A program made the position numbers and the translations under genes. A DNA stretch of 64,000 bases, taken from Ruminococcus callidus ATCC 27760 (GTDB lineage: Bacteria; Bacillota; Clostridia; Oscillospirales; Ruminococcaceae). The DNA is taken from the NCBI RefSeq assembly GCF_000468015.1, contig NZ_KI260449.1:18011-82010 (forward strand), read 5' to 3'. Below the pieces are notes generated by a model. That model did not search any database, was not told where the DNA came from, and saw nothing but the letters and a program-made list of their open reading frames with translations. Positions 37,200-45,880 of this stretch are shown piece by piece (position 1 is the first letter of the stretch; each line of letters opens with the position of its first letter).

Positions 37200-37425
37200 A
37201 TACATGAAAATAGCCAGACAGAGGGTGTCGGCAACGAAGTCCGGCAACGGGCTTCAAAAGACCTTGCAAACAATCTCAATCTGGCGATGGTTACTATTTA
37301 TACTTTTCTTTTATTTTTCTGTTGTTTTGGTTGTTATAAGGGAGAAAAGCCCGGAAATAAGGGGTTTTCCCCGGCAACCGGCTCGGCAACGGGATAGCAA
37401 CAGGGGGTGCAACGGGCGGTCATTT
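37200..37425. repeat. Short direct repeats (GGCAAC core), possible replication or control region
   Basis: Between the helicase and the 65-residue gene the plus strand has five copies of a GGCAACGG-like word (37231, 37242, 37372, 37384 and a TGCAACGGG at about 37408). Two inverted copies (TTGCCGG) lie in the 3' end of the helicase gene near 37490. An iteron-like role is possible. The rest of this 226-bp stretch shows no gene. Confidence 0.35.
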
Positions 37426-38820
37426 TCAGAATGGAAGCTCCATCTGTTCTGTGACCTCCACAAAACCATCCATCGTTTTTTCAGACGGGTTGCCGGAGTC
37501 CGTTGCCGGGTTTTCACGCTCCCAGCCCTTTTGTCTGCCATATTCGGAAAACATTCTTGGGTTCGGGAAGTACCGCCAGCCGGTAATGCACTGGTTCATA
37601 ATCTCGTTGATTTCCCGGATTTCCCATTGCTTCGGCTCGTCAAAGGTATGGTTCAAGGCTTCCTTGTAAAGCTGCTTGGAACAGACCATGCTCCCGGTGT
37701 ACTTATCAAGATACGCCTGTATCATTCCGGCTTTGGTGTCCTCCGGCATAAAATCCCGCTGGTGTTCTTTGAGATACCGTTGCATGGTGGGGCTGAAAGC
37801 CAGCTTGAACCTGCCGCTTCGGTAAATCTCCATCGCTTCTGCCCACATCTGCTCGATATAGGCTCTGGAAGCAGCTTCGTCCTCCAAAATGTGAACCTCG
37901 GCTTGCTCCGGGTACACCATGACGGGGATAAAGCGGCGGTTGCCGGAACGGTCAAGGGGCAGGAAGTCAAGGGCATTGGAAGTGCCGCCAAACACGCACT
38001 GACGGGGGCGGTCTGCCGGGTGGGTTTCATAGGGTATCTTGTAAACTTCTTTCTGCCGGCTTAAAAATGACTTGATTTCCTCAATGCTCTTGGCGTTGGC
38101 GGTTGCCATCATTTCCGACATTTCGATAATCCAGTGACCTTGCAGCTTGCGGTACACATTGTCATCGTCCAGCTTCCGCAAATCATCGGAGAACCACTCG
38201 TCCCGGACTGCCAGCAGACGGAAGAAGGTGGACTTGCCAGCCCCCTGACCGCCTACCAGACAGAGCATGATTTCAAACTTACACCCCGGCTGAAAGGCTC
38301 GTGAGATTGCACCCAGCAGGAACAGCTTCAACGCTTCATAGGTGTAATCGTCTGCGTCAGCCCCCAGAAAGTGCCGCAGACAGAAACGGATTCGTTCTGT
38401 CCCGTCCCACACAAGGGCACTTAGGTAGTCCCGGATGGGATGGTACTTGTTTTCATTCGCCACAATCCCGATGGCGTTATCAATCTTTTTCTCATTGGTA
38501 AGCCCGTAGGTTTCTTCCAGATAGAGAAGCAGATACTTCATGTCCGTATCGGTCAGGGCTGTGCTTTCTCTGTGGAAGCCGATGGGCTTTATGATGTCCT
38601 TGCGGTCAGTTAGGATGTTGTATGCGATAGCCCCGGAAAGCAGAGGGTCACGCTGGAATACGGTCAGGCAGTTCCGGATGCTCTGACGGACACCGCCTTT
38701 CTCGGTGGTTTCCAGCCCCGCCTTGATTTCCTCAATGCTCTGGGGCGGCTGCATGGCGTTCATGGTGTTTTTTAGTTCTTGCTGCGTCTGCGGCTGCAAG
38801 CTCTGCCATTCGCTGTTCAA
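37426..38820 (-). CDS. VirE-type helicase/ATPase of the replication module
   Basis: A 464-residue protein of the virulence-associated E family. Core signatures: ENKYHPIRDYLSALVWDGTE, Walker A CLVGGQGAGKSTFFRLLA, Walker B HWIIEMSEMMATANAKSIEE, and VFGGTSNALDFLPLDRSGNR with the arginine finger. With the adjacent CHC2 primase it probably forms a primase-helicase pair for replication of the excised circle. The first 89 bp overlap the primase gene in another frame. Confidence 0.9.
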   Translation of the reverse strand: MNSEWQSLQPQTQQELKNTMNAMQPPQSIEEIKAGLETTEKGGVRQSIRNCLTVFQRDPLLSGAIAYNILTDRKDIIKPIGFHRESTALTDTDMKYLLLYLEETYGLTNEKKIDNAIGIVANENKYHPIRDYLSALVWDGTERIRFCLRHFLGADADDYTYEALKLFLLGAISRAFQPGCKFEIMLCLVGGQGAGKSTFFRLLAVRDEWFSDDLRKLDDDNVYRKLQGHWIIEMSEMMATANAKSIEEIKSFLSRQKEVYKIPYETHPADRPRQCVFGGTSNALDFLPLDRSGNRRFIPVMVYPEQAEVHILEDEAASRAYIEQMWAEAMEIYRSGRFKLAFSPTMQRYLKEHQRDFMPEDTKAGMIQAYLDKYTGSMVCSKQLYKEALNHTFDEPKQWEIREINEIMNQCITGWRYFPNPRMFSEYGRQKGWERENPATDSGNPSEKTMDGFVEVTEQMELPF

Positions 38821-39376
38821 GCTGTATCACATCCTTTCCGTAGTCCGTAATCAAAGCCGCTTTTTCCTCTGTCTCCCCGAACAGCAGCACATCCAGCAGA
38901 TATTCCACATGGGCTTGCTTCTGTAAGGCTTCCACAAACCGGGGATGAAAGGCTTCCTCCGGGGAGTGCGGGGCGTAGTCCGTTCTCCATGCCATAAGCA
39001 AGTGAAGATAATCGGTAAGAATACGGAAGCAACGGTTTTTTGCTTCCTGAAACTGTTCCTCCGGGGATTTCTGCCGGGGCTTGGGCTTTTTTGCCTTTCC
39101 CGGCGGCTTCCAATCCTCATAGGAAAGCCCGAAGTCCTGTGCCAGCTGTACGGCGGCTTCTTTCTTTCCCAGCCCATACAGGGCGGCGGCAAAATCAATC
39201 ACATCCCCATCCGCACCGCAGCCGAAGCAGTGGTAACGCCGATCCAGCTTCATGCTTGGGGTTTTATCATGATGGAACGGGCAGCAAGCCATCCCGTTCC
39301 GACCTACATGGATTCCATAATGCTCCGCAGCCTGTCTTGTTGTGACGGACTGCTTCACAGCTTCAAATACATTCAA
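38732..39376 (-). CDS. CHC2 zinc-finger primase-like protein
   Basis: A 214-residue protein has the CHC2 zinc finger of DnaG: HYGIHVGRNGMACCPFHHDK, then TPSMKLDRRYHCFGCGADGD. Cys-His-Cys-Cys spacing is intact. The Toprim domain is absent, so it is a short form. The remaining Leu/Glu-rich region contains coiled coil. It overlaps the VirE-type gene, which suggests coupled expression. Confidence 0.88.
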   Translation of the reverse strand: MNVFEAVKQSVTTRQAAEHYGIHVGRNGMACCPFHHDKTPSMKLDRRYHCFGCGADGDVIDFAAALYGLGKKEAAVQLAQDFGLSYEDWKPPGKAKKPKPRQKSPEEQFQEAKNRCFRILTDYLHLLMAWRTDYAPHSPEEAFHPRFVEALQKQAHVEYLLDVLLFGETEEKAALITDYGKDVIQLEQRMAELAAADAARTKKHHERHAAAPEH

Positions 39377-39441
39377 ATCTATCCCTCCTTGAAAATAAGA
39401 AAAGCACCTGACATTCTCTGATTGAAAATGGCAAGTGCCTG

Positions 39442-41022
39442 TTAAAGTTCCATATCCTGTTGTTTGTGTTTCGTCTGTGCCGGGACAGTTCTTTGTGCTT
39501 TTTTCTCGTCAGCCTTATCCTGCAAGACTTCTTTGATAGGCTGTTTCTTGGGCGGCTCTTTGCTTTCTTCTGTGCCGGGGGTGGCTTTCCGTACCCAGTA
39601 GCGAATGTCCCGCAGCTTCTTCAAATCCTCCTGTACCTCGGTCAGCGGTGTTTTCAGGGCTGCAATTTCTTCCAGAAGCGTTTCCTGCTCCTCTTGCAGC
39701 TCCTTTTGGGTACTGTCCTTATCGTCCGGGTGCTTGGCAAGGTAGGCGGCGGCTTTCGCATACCGGGCAACCTCCGGGTGTTCCTGTTTGAATTTCTCCT
39801 TTGTTTTCTTGAAAAATATCTTCTGGTACTTCTCATAGACAGGCTTACATTCCTTGCAGTCCGTCCGGCTGGCAAGAATCCCGTCAATCACTTTGCTGCG
39901 GGCTTCCTTTGGCTTCATCTGATTGCGGTAATCTGCGGCTGATTTCCCGGAAGATTCCAGAAACGCTTCTAAGTCCTCCACAGTGGAAAGCCCCTTTTGC
40001 CGGAGATAGGACAGGGCTTCGCTGACTGCCTTTAAGTCCTGTGAAGTCCCCCGGTTCTGTCCAGCCCTCGTCCAGTCCTTCCGTTCTTCCTTTCGTATCT
40101 CCATGTACTTCATCAGCAGATTGGGAAGAAGTGTCGCTTCCTCCGCCGCTTTTTGTGCAAGCAGCTCTTTCCGTTTTTCTCCCAGCTCGGTAATCCAGCC
40201 TTTGAGGTTTTGGATAAGCTGCCGGATGGACTTCATCAGACTGTTGGCGGCTCTGATTTCCCGGTTCAGGTTTCCGATATTCGTCTGGATACCACGCTTT
40301 TCCATCTGCCGGACAGCAGCCCCCTCATGGACAGTGGGGACAATATCAAGCCCCTGTCTGGCATAGGAACGCAAGTCCACACGCTCCGGACGGTCATTGG
40401 CTTCCAGATAGCGGTTCTGGATGACCTCCCATTCATGCCGCCAGATTTCGCAATACTTCTGGTCGTTCCAATCCACCGTATCCTCCTTGTGGCTTTTCCA
40501 TCTGCCGGACGGAAGTTTTATCCGTTCCCCGTTTTCGTCAAGGTCATAAACCTTGCGGCTCTTGGGAAGCCATTTTCCATGTTCGTCCATTGCCCTCATA
40601 GTGAGCATGACATGGGCGTGGGGATTGTGTCCCGGCGGATGGGGGTCATGGATTGCAAAATCAGCAATCATGCCTTTGGAAACAAACTGCTGCTCACAAA
40701 ACTCCCGGACAAGGACAGCATACTGGTCGGGTGGTATCTCTCTTGGGATGGTAAGCACCCACCGCCTTGCAAGCTGGGAGTTCCATTGCTTTTCCACCGC
40801 TTCGGCGGCGTTCCATAAGGTATTGCGGTCTGCATACGACCGTGGGGCGTTTGCCGGGAGCAGAATTTCATTGTGGACAATACCACGCTTTTCCGGGTAG
40901 TGCTTCACTTGCTGGTCGTATTCACAGAACAGCTTTTCGCCGCTTTGGTAAGCAGCGGCGGCAACCGCAGACTGCCGCTGGCTGCGCTGAACAATCGTGA
41001 TTTCGTTGTGCGGACAGGGCAT
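39442..41022 (-). CDS. mobA: MobQ-type relaxase of element B
   Basis: A 526-residue MobA/MobL relaxase. MPCPHNEITIVQRSQRQSAV and AAAAYQSGEKL contain the N-terminal catalytic region. FAIHDPHPPGHNPHAHVMLT carries the metal-binding His residues (H...H-x-H), and the C-terminal half is coiled coil. MobQ relaxases cut at the conserved GCGCCC nic, which is found at about 41940 upstream of this gene. A terminator at 41092-41125 and one unknown gene lie between that site and the relaxase. The gene has AGGAG (CTCCT at 41032) just before the ATG. Confidence 0.93.
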   Translation of the reverse strand: MPCPHNEITIVQRSQRQSAVAAAAYQSGEKLFCEYDQQVKHYPEKRGIVHNEILLPANAPRSYADRNTLWNAAEAVEKQWNSQLARRWVLTIPREIPPDQYAVLVREFCEQQFVSKGMIADFAIHDPHPPGHNPHAHVMLTMRAMDEHGKWLPKSRKVYDLDENGERIKLPSGRWKSHKEDTVDWNDQKYCEIWRHEWEVIQNRYLEANDRPERVDLRSYARQGLDIVPTVHEGAAVRQMEKRGIQTNIGNLNREIRAANSLMKSIRQLIQNLKGWITELGEKRKELLAQKAAEEATLLPNLLMKYMEIRKEERKDWTRAGQNRGTSQDLKAVSEALSYLRQKGLSTVEDLEAFLESSGKSAADYRNQMKPKEARSKVIDGILASRTDCKECKPVYEKYQKIFFKKTKEKFKQEHPEVARYAKAAAYLAKHPDDKDSTQKELQEEQETLLEEIAALKTPLTEVQEDLKKLRDIRYWVRKATPGTEESKEPPKKQPIKEVLQDKADEKKAQRTVPAQTKHKQQDMEL

Positions 41023-41087
41023 TTCGTGTCACTCCTTTCTGTGATTGGCGGATGGGGTGGCGTTTTACCACCTCATTTTGGGCAGAA

Positions 41088-41126
41088 AAAAAGCAGGAGA
41101 CCTTTTTCAGATTTCCTGCTCGGTGT
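41088..41126 (-). terminator. Rho-independent terminator
   Basis: On the minus strand AGCAGGA / TCCTGCT (41092-41098 and 41114-41120) is followed by a run of seven Ts. It ends transcription of the gene at 41282-41608. Confidence 0.75.
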
Positions 41127-41281
41127 GCCGCTGTGTGGGCGGCAGGTATTTAGTTGTAAAAGTTCGGGGCAAGTTGACCCGATGTGAAGCTGATAAACTG
41201 GAATTTTATTTATGCTTTCTCATATCTTTTTCTATTGACTTTTGATCCTACGCCCCACAAAAAAATAAATATACGCCCTAT

Positions 41282-41608
41282 CTATTCTATACGAACATTC
41301 ACCAAACTCATTGTAAGTCCTTCGCCCGTTTCAACACTATACCATTTTCCCTTTTCAAGCTTAATCGTTTCACTTGCTCCAGAGGTAATATAAGGAATAG
41401 CATAATTTACCCCAGTTTTTACATCAATAAAAATCACTTCTGTATCTTTCGGACTACTTACTTTTACAGTTCCTGTGATTGATTGTATCTGTTCATTGCC
41501 AGAGAGTGTAAATGTGTGTGCCTTTATATATCCTCTATAACTAATTCCTGCCACTAAAATTGCAAAAACAACCAAAATTCCAATAATAATCTTTGTTTTC
41601 TTTTTCAT
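41282..41608 (-). CDS. Membrane-anchored hypothetical protein (cargo)
   Basis: A 108-residue protein from ATG 41608 (site GGTGAT). KIIIGILVVFAILVAGISYR forms one N-terminal membrane helix. A predicted beta-rich extracellular part follows (FTLSGNEQIQSITGTVKVSS, TSGASETIKLEKGKWYSVET). The base composition is more AT-rich than the neighbouring mobility genes, so it is probably a separate cargo insert. It has its own terminator. The function is not recognised. Confidence 0.65.
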   Translation of the reverse strand: MKKKTKIIIGILVVFAILVAGISYRGYIKAHTFTLSGNEQIQSITGTVKVSSPKDTEVIFIDVKTGVNYAIPYITSGASETIKLEKGKWYSVETGEGLTMSLVNVRIE

Positions 41609-41954
41609 ACTATCACCTACCAATCCCGATTTGTTGTCATCTTCATTATACTTCATTGGCTATCGAAAAGATAGCATATTTTATGAAACTTGTCGGCTGG
41701 GAACAGCTTGCAAGGCAAGGTGTCCCCAGATGGCAAGTCCACAAAAGGGTAGCTGGCGGCAGCCAGCGCAGGGGTGCAAAACGTCCAGTGGACGTTTGCC
41801 CTGCACCGACCGAAGCGGAGCGGAGACGGCGTAGCGTCCCCTGTATGATTTGGAGCAGACCATGACTGCGGAAAATCACAGCCCTCCGGCGAGGAGCCTT
41901 CGGAGAACGCAATGCACCAACCTCTGGGTGGTGTATAATTGCGCCCTTAGTAAA
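41609..41954. other. oriT region of element B (MobQ nic)
   Basis: The 346 bp hold no gene. CACCAACC (41915-41922) and GGTGGTG (41927-41933) form an interrupted dyad, followed directly by TATAATTGCGCCCTTAG. The TGCGCCCT word is the conserved nic of RSF1010/pIP501-type MobQ origins (TAAGTGCGCCCT in pIP501). A CCCTTAG/CTAAGGG hairpin lies just after it. Further left, AAGTCCACAA at 41732 is also seen in element C near 51270. Confidence 0.75.
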
Positions 41955-42251
41955 CTAAGGGGGTTCCGGCATCTCCCGTTCCAGCAGTTTTTTCAATAGT
42001 TCCTGCGTGTCCTGTCTGTGAAAAATGAGTTTCAACAACAGCATGACATCATCATCTGTCAGGCGTTCCGGCTCTTGCAGAAAACTTTCCAGCATACCGC
42101 CACGGGTACAGAGCCGGTGCGTCCGTTCCTTTCGGGTAAGCTGTTTCAACTGGTGCTGCAATGCCTTTTCATCATTGATGGCTTTCCGCAGTTTCTTTTC
42201 GCTTTTTTCCAACTCCCGATTGAGTTTTTCCAGCTTTGAGGTATCAGGCAA
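41955..42251 (-). CDS. DUF3847 family protein
   Basis: A 98-residue protein with an N-terminal coiled coil (KLNRELEKSEKKLRKAINDE) and the family signature KERTHRLCTRGGMLESFL. The same signature (RTHRLCNLGGTIES) appears in element C at 50762-51121. DUF3847 genes sit next to MobQ relaxases and are thought to be relaxosome accessories; the function is unproven. The gene starts inside the end of the winged-helix gene (8-bp overlap). Confidence 0.85.
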   Translation of the reverse strand: MPDTSKLEKLNRELEKSEKKLRKAINDEKALQHQLKQLTRKERTHRLCTRGGMLESFLQEPERLTDDDVMLLLKLIFHRQDTQELLKKLLEREMPEPP

Positions 42252-42585
42252 GGGCAGCGTCCTCCTTTCCCGGTATCAGCACATAAATCCGGTTTGGTTC
42301 TCCAATGCCCTGACGCACCCGCATGATAAGTCCGGCAGTTTCCAGTTCATTCAGAGAACGCTTGACCGTCATGGAGCTGCGGGACAGGACTGCGGCAATG
42401 GCTGTGACAGGGAAGCAGACAAAGAGGATTCCGTTCTCGTCCTCCTGCCCTTTGGAGAGCATAGCGTCCAGCATCCGGCAGTACATGACCTTTGCGGTGC
42501 TGCTGACTGGAAATCCTGTCAACGCTCTGGGAAAAGGCATACAGGGCGGCAATGGTGTGTCTATCGTCATAAATTCAAAATTCAT
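42244..42585 (-). CDS. Winged-helix replication initiator-like protein
   Basis: A 113-residue protein. FPRALTGFPVSSTAKVMYCR then MLDAMLS resembles the N-terminal domain of RepA_N-type initiators. ITAIAAVLSRSSMTVKRSLN-like (here VTAIAAVLSRSSMTVKRSLN) followed by ELETAGLIMRVRQG is a clear winged helix-turn-helix. The long C-terminus of full RepA proteins is missing, so it may be a regulator. It overlaps both neighbours by 4-8 bp, forming a tight operon. Confidence 0.75.
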   Translation of the reverse strand: MNFEFMTIDTPLPPCMPFPRALTGFPVSSTAKVMYCRMLDAMLSKGQEDENGILFVCFPVTAIAAVLSRSSMTVKRSLNELETAGLIMRVRQGIGEPNRIYVLIPGKEDAALA

Positions 42586-42770
42586 TCTGTGTGTTCCTCC
42601 TTTTTCTTTGCTCGTTTGGATAAATAACAGGGGCAGTCAATCACAACCGCCCGGAAGCTCTGCTTGCACCCATGCTGGCATTTCCGGCATAATTCGTTGT
42701 AAGTGACACGCCCCCGGTCATTGAGGTAAAAGGAAAGCTCATACTTCCTCTTTTTGCTCATTCTCGGCAT
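42582..42770 (-). CDS. Small Cys-rich (zinc-binding) protein
   Basis: A 62-residue basic protein with CRKCQHGCKQSF and VVIDCPCYLS, giving two Cys pairs plus extra Cys, which suggests a small zinc finger. It begins MPRMSKKRKYELSFYLNDRG. Its stop overlaps the ATG of the winged-helix gene by 4 bp. GGAGGAAG lies 8-10 nt before the ATG. Confidence 0.7.
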   Translation of the reverse strand: MPRMSKKRKYELSFYLNDRGRVTYNELCRKCQHGCKQSFRAVVIDCPCYLSKRAKKKEEHTE

Positions 42771-43253
42771 ATTGCGCTTCCTCCCGTTTTAGTGTATGGT
42801 TTCGGGGCGATTTTCGGTAAAATTACAGCCATAGAGCCGCTTAAAATCTCCCGAAGTATCAGCGATAGGGTAGACTGTCCCCCTATCAGATTGTTGTGTT
42901 TCGGTATCATTTCGGTGTCAGTTCGCCAGTTCTCCCCGGTGTCGTTCCTCCCCTGAATCTCACAGCGGCGTATCGCTCCCTTTGGTACGCTCGTTTTGGT
43001 CAGGGTTCCTCCATATCCCTGCCAAAATTCATGGCGCTACATCGCCGGGGAAGCATATCCCACACAGGCTGGTCATTCGATTGGAATAATCCATCGATGA
43101 ACTACCTGTATCATAGAACATTTTTGTGCCCTGTGCCGTATGTCCACAAAGTAGGAATTAAGGGTAAAAATCAGAAATTTCCACGATTACGGAAAGTGTG
43201 ATATAATCCAGATAAGCGGCAGCAATGAAACCGTTGGAAAGGAGCGTGTGCCC
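42771..43253. other. Divergent control region of element B
   Basis: About 480 bp between the minus-strand operon and the plus-strand regulator. It contains a hairpin GATAGGG/CCCTATC (42864-42887) and no gene I can support. A -10 TATAAT stands at 43202-43207. The dyad TTTCC/GGAAA (43178-43195) covers its -35 region and is a plausible operator for the regulator downstream. The middle (42900-43140) shows nothing I can name. Confidence 0.5.
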
Positions 43254-44060
43254 ATGAAAGGAGCAACAAGCATACAGGAACGCCTTTGGGAACTCCGCAA
43301 GGACAAAGGCTTAAATCTGGAAGAACTATCAAAACTAACGGGTATTTCTAAATCAGCCCTTGGCAGTTATGAAAAAGAAGATTTTAAGGAAATCAATCAT
43401 GGCAACCTTATCACGCTGGCAGACTTCTATGGGGTTTCCGTCGATTATCTGCTGTGCCGGACAGAGAACAGGGAGCAGATCAACACGCCACTGACGGAGC
43501 TGCATTTGAACGATGAAATGGTTGCACTTCTGAAAAGCGGTCGGATCAACAACCGTCTGCTCTGCGAACTTGCCACCCATAAGGACTTTATCAAGTTTCT
43601 TGCGGACATTGAGATTTATGTGGATGGGATTGCCACCATGCAGATTCAAAACCTCAACACCCTTGTCGATACTGTCCGACATGAAATCATAGAACGGTAT
43701 CGCCCTGGCGAAGATGACCCACATTTGAAAGTGCTGCAAGCCGCCCATATCAGTGATGATGAATATTTCAGCCACATGGTTCTGGATGACCTAAACCTGA
43801 TTATCCGGGATATTCGGGAAACCCATAAAAAGGATAGTGAGAGTGCGCCCCAGACCACTGTTGCCAATGAACTGAAAGAAAATCTGGAAGCGGTCGAAAA
43901 TTTCAAGGGCAGCCGTTTGGAAAAACTGGCAGTGCTTTACTGCAAGCAGCTCGGTATCAACTATAAAAATCTGTCAGATGAAGAATTTCGCTGGCTTATT
44001 CGGATTCTCCAAAAATCAAAGAAAACGGGAACGCCTATCAACCAGAGGAAAAAACGGTAA
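43254..44060 (+). CDS. XRE-family regulator of element B
   Basis: A 268-residue protein with an N-terminal HTH (ERLWELRKDKGLNLEELSKL and TGISKSALGSYEKEDFKEIN) followed by a long helical domain. It is the only plus-strand gene of element B. ATG 43254 is preferred because GGAAAGGAG lies 9 nt upstream; the GTG at 43248 is too close. Its position divergent from the mobility operon suggests a control switch. It might sense a signal, but no effector domain is recognised. Confidence 0.85.
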   Translation: MKGATSIQERLWELRKDKGLNLEELSKLTGISKSALGSYEKEDFKEINHGNLITLADFYGVSVDYLLCRTENREQINTPLTELHLNDEMVALLKSGRINNRLLCELATHKDFIKFLADIEIYVDGIATMQIQNLNTLVDTVRHEIIERYRPGEDDPHLKVLQAAHISDDEYFSHMVLDDLNLIIRDIRETHKKDSESAPQTTVANELKENLEAVENFKGSRLEKLAVLYCKQLGINYKNLSDEEFRWLIRILQKSKKTGTPINQRKKR

Positions 44061-44121
44061 AGGAAAACCGCTGTTGCATGGTTTGTTGGATTCCATGTAG
44101 CAGCGGTTTGTGCTGTGGTTA

Positions 44122-45084
44122 TTACTTCATTCGTTTTCTTAATATTCGGCGATAATTTGTTTCTCCCTTTGGTGCGTCCTGTATAATTTCCAACACACCA
44201 TCTTCAAGCATTTTATCAATGCGATTGGAAATCCATACATCACTAATTCCAAGTTGATATTTTCCTAAAACATTACCTATGACAATAGCCATTTTGAATT
44301 GCTCTGGCTGTTCCGCAATTTCACGAAGAATGAAACTATCATATATATCTTCTGAAACGCTTTGCAATTTACCATTTAACATTGCACGCAAAGGTGCATT
44401 TTCATTTTGAAGTTGATTCCATTTCATAGCACAAGCTGAAAGAAATACAGGATTAGCTTTCTCTTGTAGAGTTATATAGTTTCCCCATTCGCCAGGAGAG
44501 ACCTCGCCCCATGCTATTTTGGATGTCATAGTATTTTCTTTTCCATATTCCCATGTAGGTAACTTAACCAAATAAATTGTTGTCTGGCAGTTTAAGGGTT
44601 GAAGTTGTTTCATAAGCCAATACATACCACAAAGCTCATCTGGATTATAGCTATACCAAATGCGAATTTCTTCCCCAGCTACATATCGTTCAATCACTGA
44701 GGTCAATGTAGTTTTAATTTTCTGTATTTTTTCTTCAACCTGATAATCTAAATCCTCTACAAAGCAGACAGACAGCATTTTCTTGAAAACATTTTTCCGC
44801 TGTTCGCCAATTCCATTATCAGAAATATCTCCCACACTAAGAGCCATATCAAAACAATAAACATCACAGCTCTTGCCTCCCAATGGAATAGCATTCTCCC
44901 AAGCAATGCGTTCTTGTTCCTGTGCTTGAAGCTGTGCTTTTTTCATTTCATCTGAAGATGGAACACTCCCGTCTTCATGCCTCATAAATATTGAAACAGC
45001 ACTTCCTCTATACTTTCCCTTGCCGTAAGTTTGGGCAATTTTCAAACTTCCACAGGCACTTTCACCAAATACAATTTCAATCAT
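44122..45084 (-). CDS. DUF1835/DUF3658-like protein (cargo)
   Basis: A 320-residue protein starting MIEIVFGESACGSLKIAQTY, a form characteristic of DUF1835. The middle has a conserved-looking IRIWYSYNPDELCGMYWLMK, and the C-terminal part ends with a DUF3658-like region (DVWISNRIDKMLEDGVLEII). It is cytoplasmic, with no membrane segment. The gene is more AT-rich than its neighbours and is probably cargo. The biochemical function of the family is unknown. Confidence 0.75.
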   Translation of the reverse strand: MIEIVFGESACGSLKIAQTYGKGKYRGSAVSIFMRHEDGSVPSSDEMKKAQLQAQEQERIAWENAIPLGGKSCDVYCFDMALSVGDISDNGIGEQRKNVFKKMLSVCFVEDLDYQVEEKIQKIKTTLTSVIERYVAGEEIRIWYSYNPDELCGMYWLMKQLQPLNCQTTIYLVKLPTWEYGKENTMTSKIAWGEVSPGEWGNYITLQEKANPVFLSACAMKWNQLQNENAPLRAMLNGKLQSVSEDIYDSFILREIAEQPEQFKMAIVIGNVLGKYQLGISDVWISNRIDKMLEDGVLEIIQDAPKGETNYRRILRKRMK

Positions 45085-45113
45085 CTTATATACCTCCGAT
45101 TTAATTGCTCCCG

Positions 45114-45491
45114 TTATGAATAAATCATCTCATGCAAAACAATTTCTTCTGCCCGGTTATGAATGTTATTGCAACGCTGCACCCATTCCATTTGGTGGGT
45201 ACGCTTCAATTCCTCGGTTACGCCCTCGGCAGTTTTCATCTGCTCCATGATGGTGTCTAACCGTTCCTGTGCCTGTTCGTTCAGGTCTGCAAGATATGTC
45301 CACAATTCCCCGGTCAGTATCAATGTATTCAATCTGGCTGGGTGGACTTCCCTTAAATATTCCCGGTGCATCCGTCCGTACTTTCCGATAGGGCGGTGTT
45401 CCTCCGGCAGTTTCAAGTCCGGGATGTAATAATCTCCGACAAGGATATAATCAATTCCGTTTTCCGTTATTCTTGGTTTCAATTCGCTCAT
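45114..45491 (-). CDS. tnpV: TnpV family protein
   Basis: A 125-residue protein with the TnpV pattern: IDYILVGDYYIPDL, PIGKYGRMHREYLREVHPAR, YLADLNEQAQERLDTIMEQM and a conserved end HQMEWVQRCNNIHNRAEEIV. A shorter relative is in element C (54290-54634). TnpV is associated with clostridial Tn4451-type elements and its role is unknown. It overlaps the upstream HTH gene by 41 bp. Confidence 0.88.
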   Translation of the reverse strand: MSELKPRITENGIDYILVGDYYIPDLKLPEEHRPIGKYGRMHREYLREVHPARLNTLILTGELWTYLADLNEQAQERLDTIMEQMKTAEGVTEELKRTHQMEWVQRCNNIHNRAEEIVLHEMIYS

Positions 45492-45723
45492 GTTCCTTAC
45501 CTCCTGTGGAAGCAGGCTCGTCTGGTACTAACTCAATCACATCGGTAATCTCACAATTCAGCGTTTCGCAGATACGGGCTAATGTATCCATGCTGATGTG
45601 CTTTCCCTCTTTGCTCATGTTGGCAATCATATTTGTTGTCATACCAGCGGCAAGCCTTAAATCCTCTTTTCTCATATCACGCTCTAACAGTGTGTGCCAG
45701 AGTGGCTTATAGCTGATGTGCAT
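45451..45723 (-). CDS. Small HTH regulator (Cro/CI-like)
   Basis: A 90-residue protein that is a nearly pure helix-turn-helix: MHISYKPLWHTLLERDMRKE, DLRLAAGMTTNMIANMSKEG, LARICETLNCEITDVIEL. Such YozG-like proteins are common in clostridial mobile elements. It is the first gene inside the right end of element B and overlaps tnpV. Confidence 0.85.
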   Translation of the reverse strand: MHISYKPLWHTLLERDMRKEDLRLAAGMTTNMIANMSKEGKHISMDTLARICETLNCEITDVIELVPDEPASTGGKEHERIETKNNGKRN

Positions 45724-45880
45724 ATTGTTTTCCTGCCTTTCTATCTATACCACCGGGGCGGCTGCCCCGGCAGGAACTTTTCTCTTATTATAGCACCAAT
45801 CTTGTGAAATCACAATTTATTCTTGTAGCCTGCCGCTGATACCGTCTGGATTGTGCTTTTCCTTTCGTTTTTTGTTCCAA

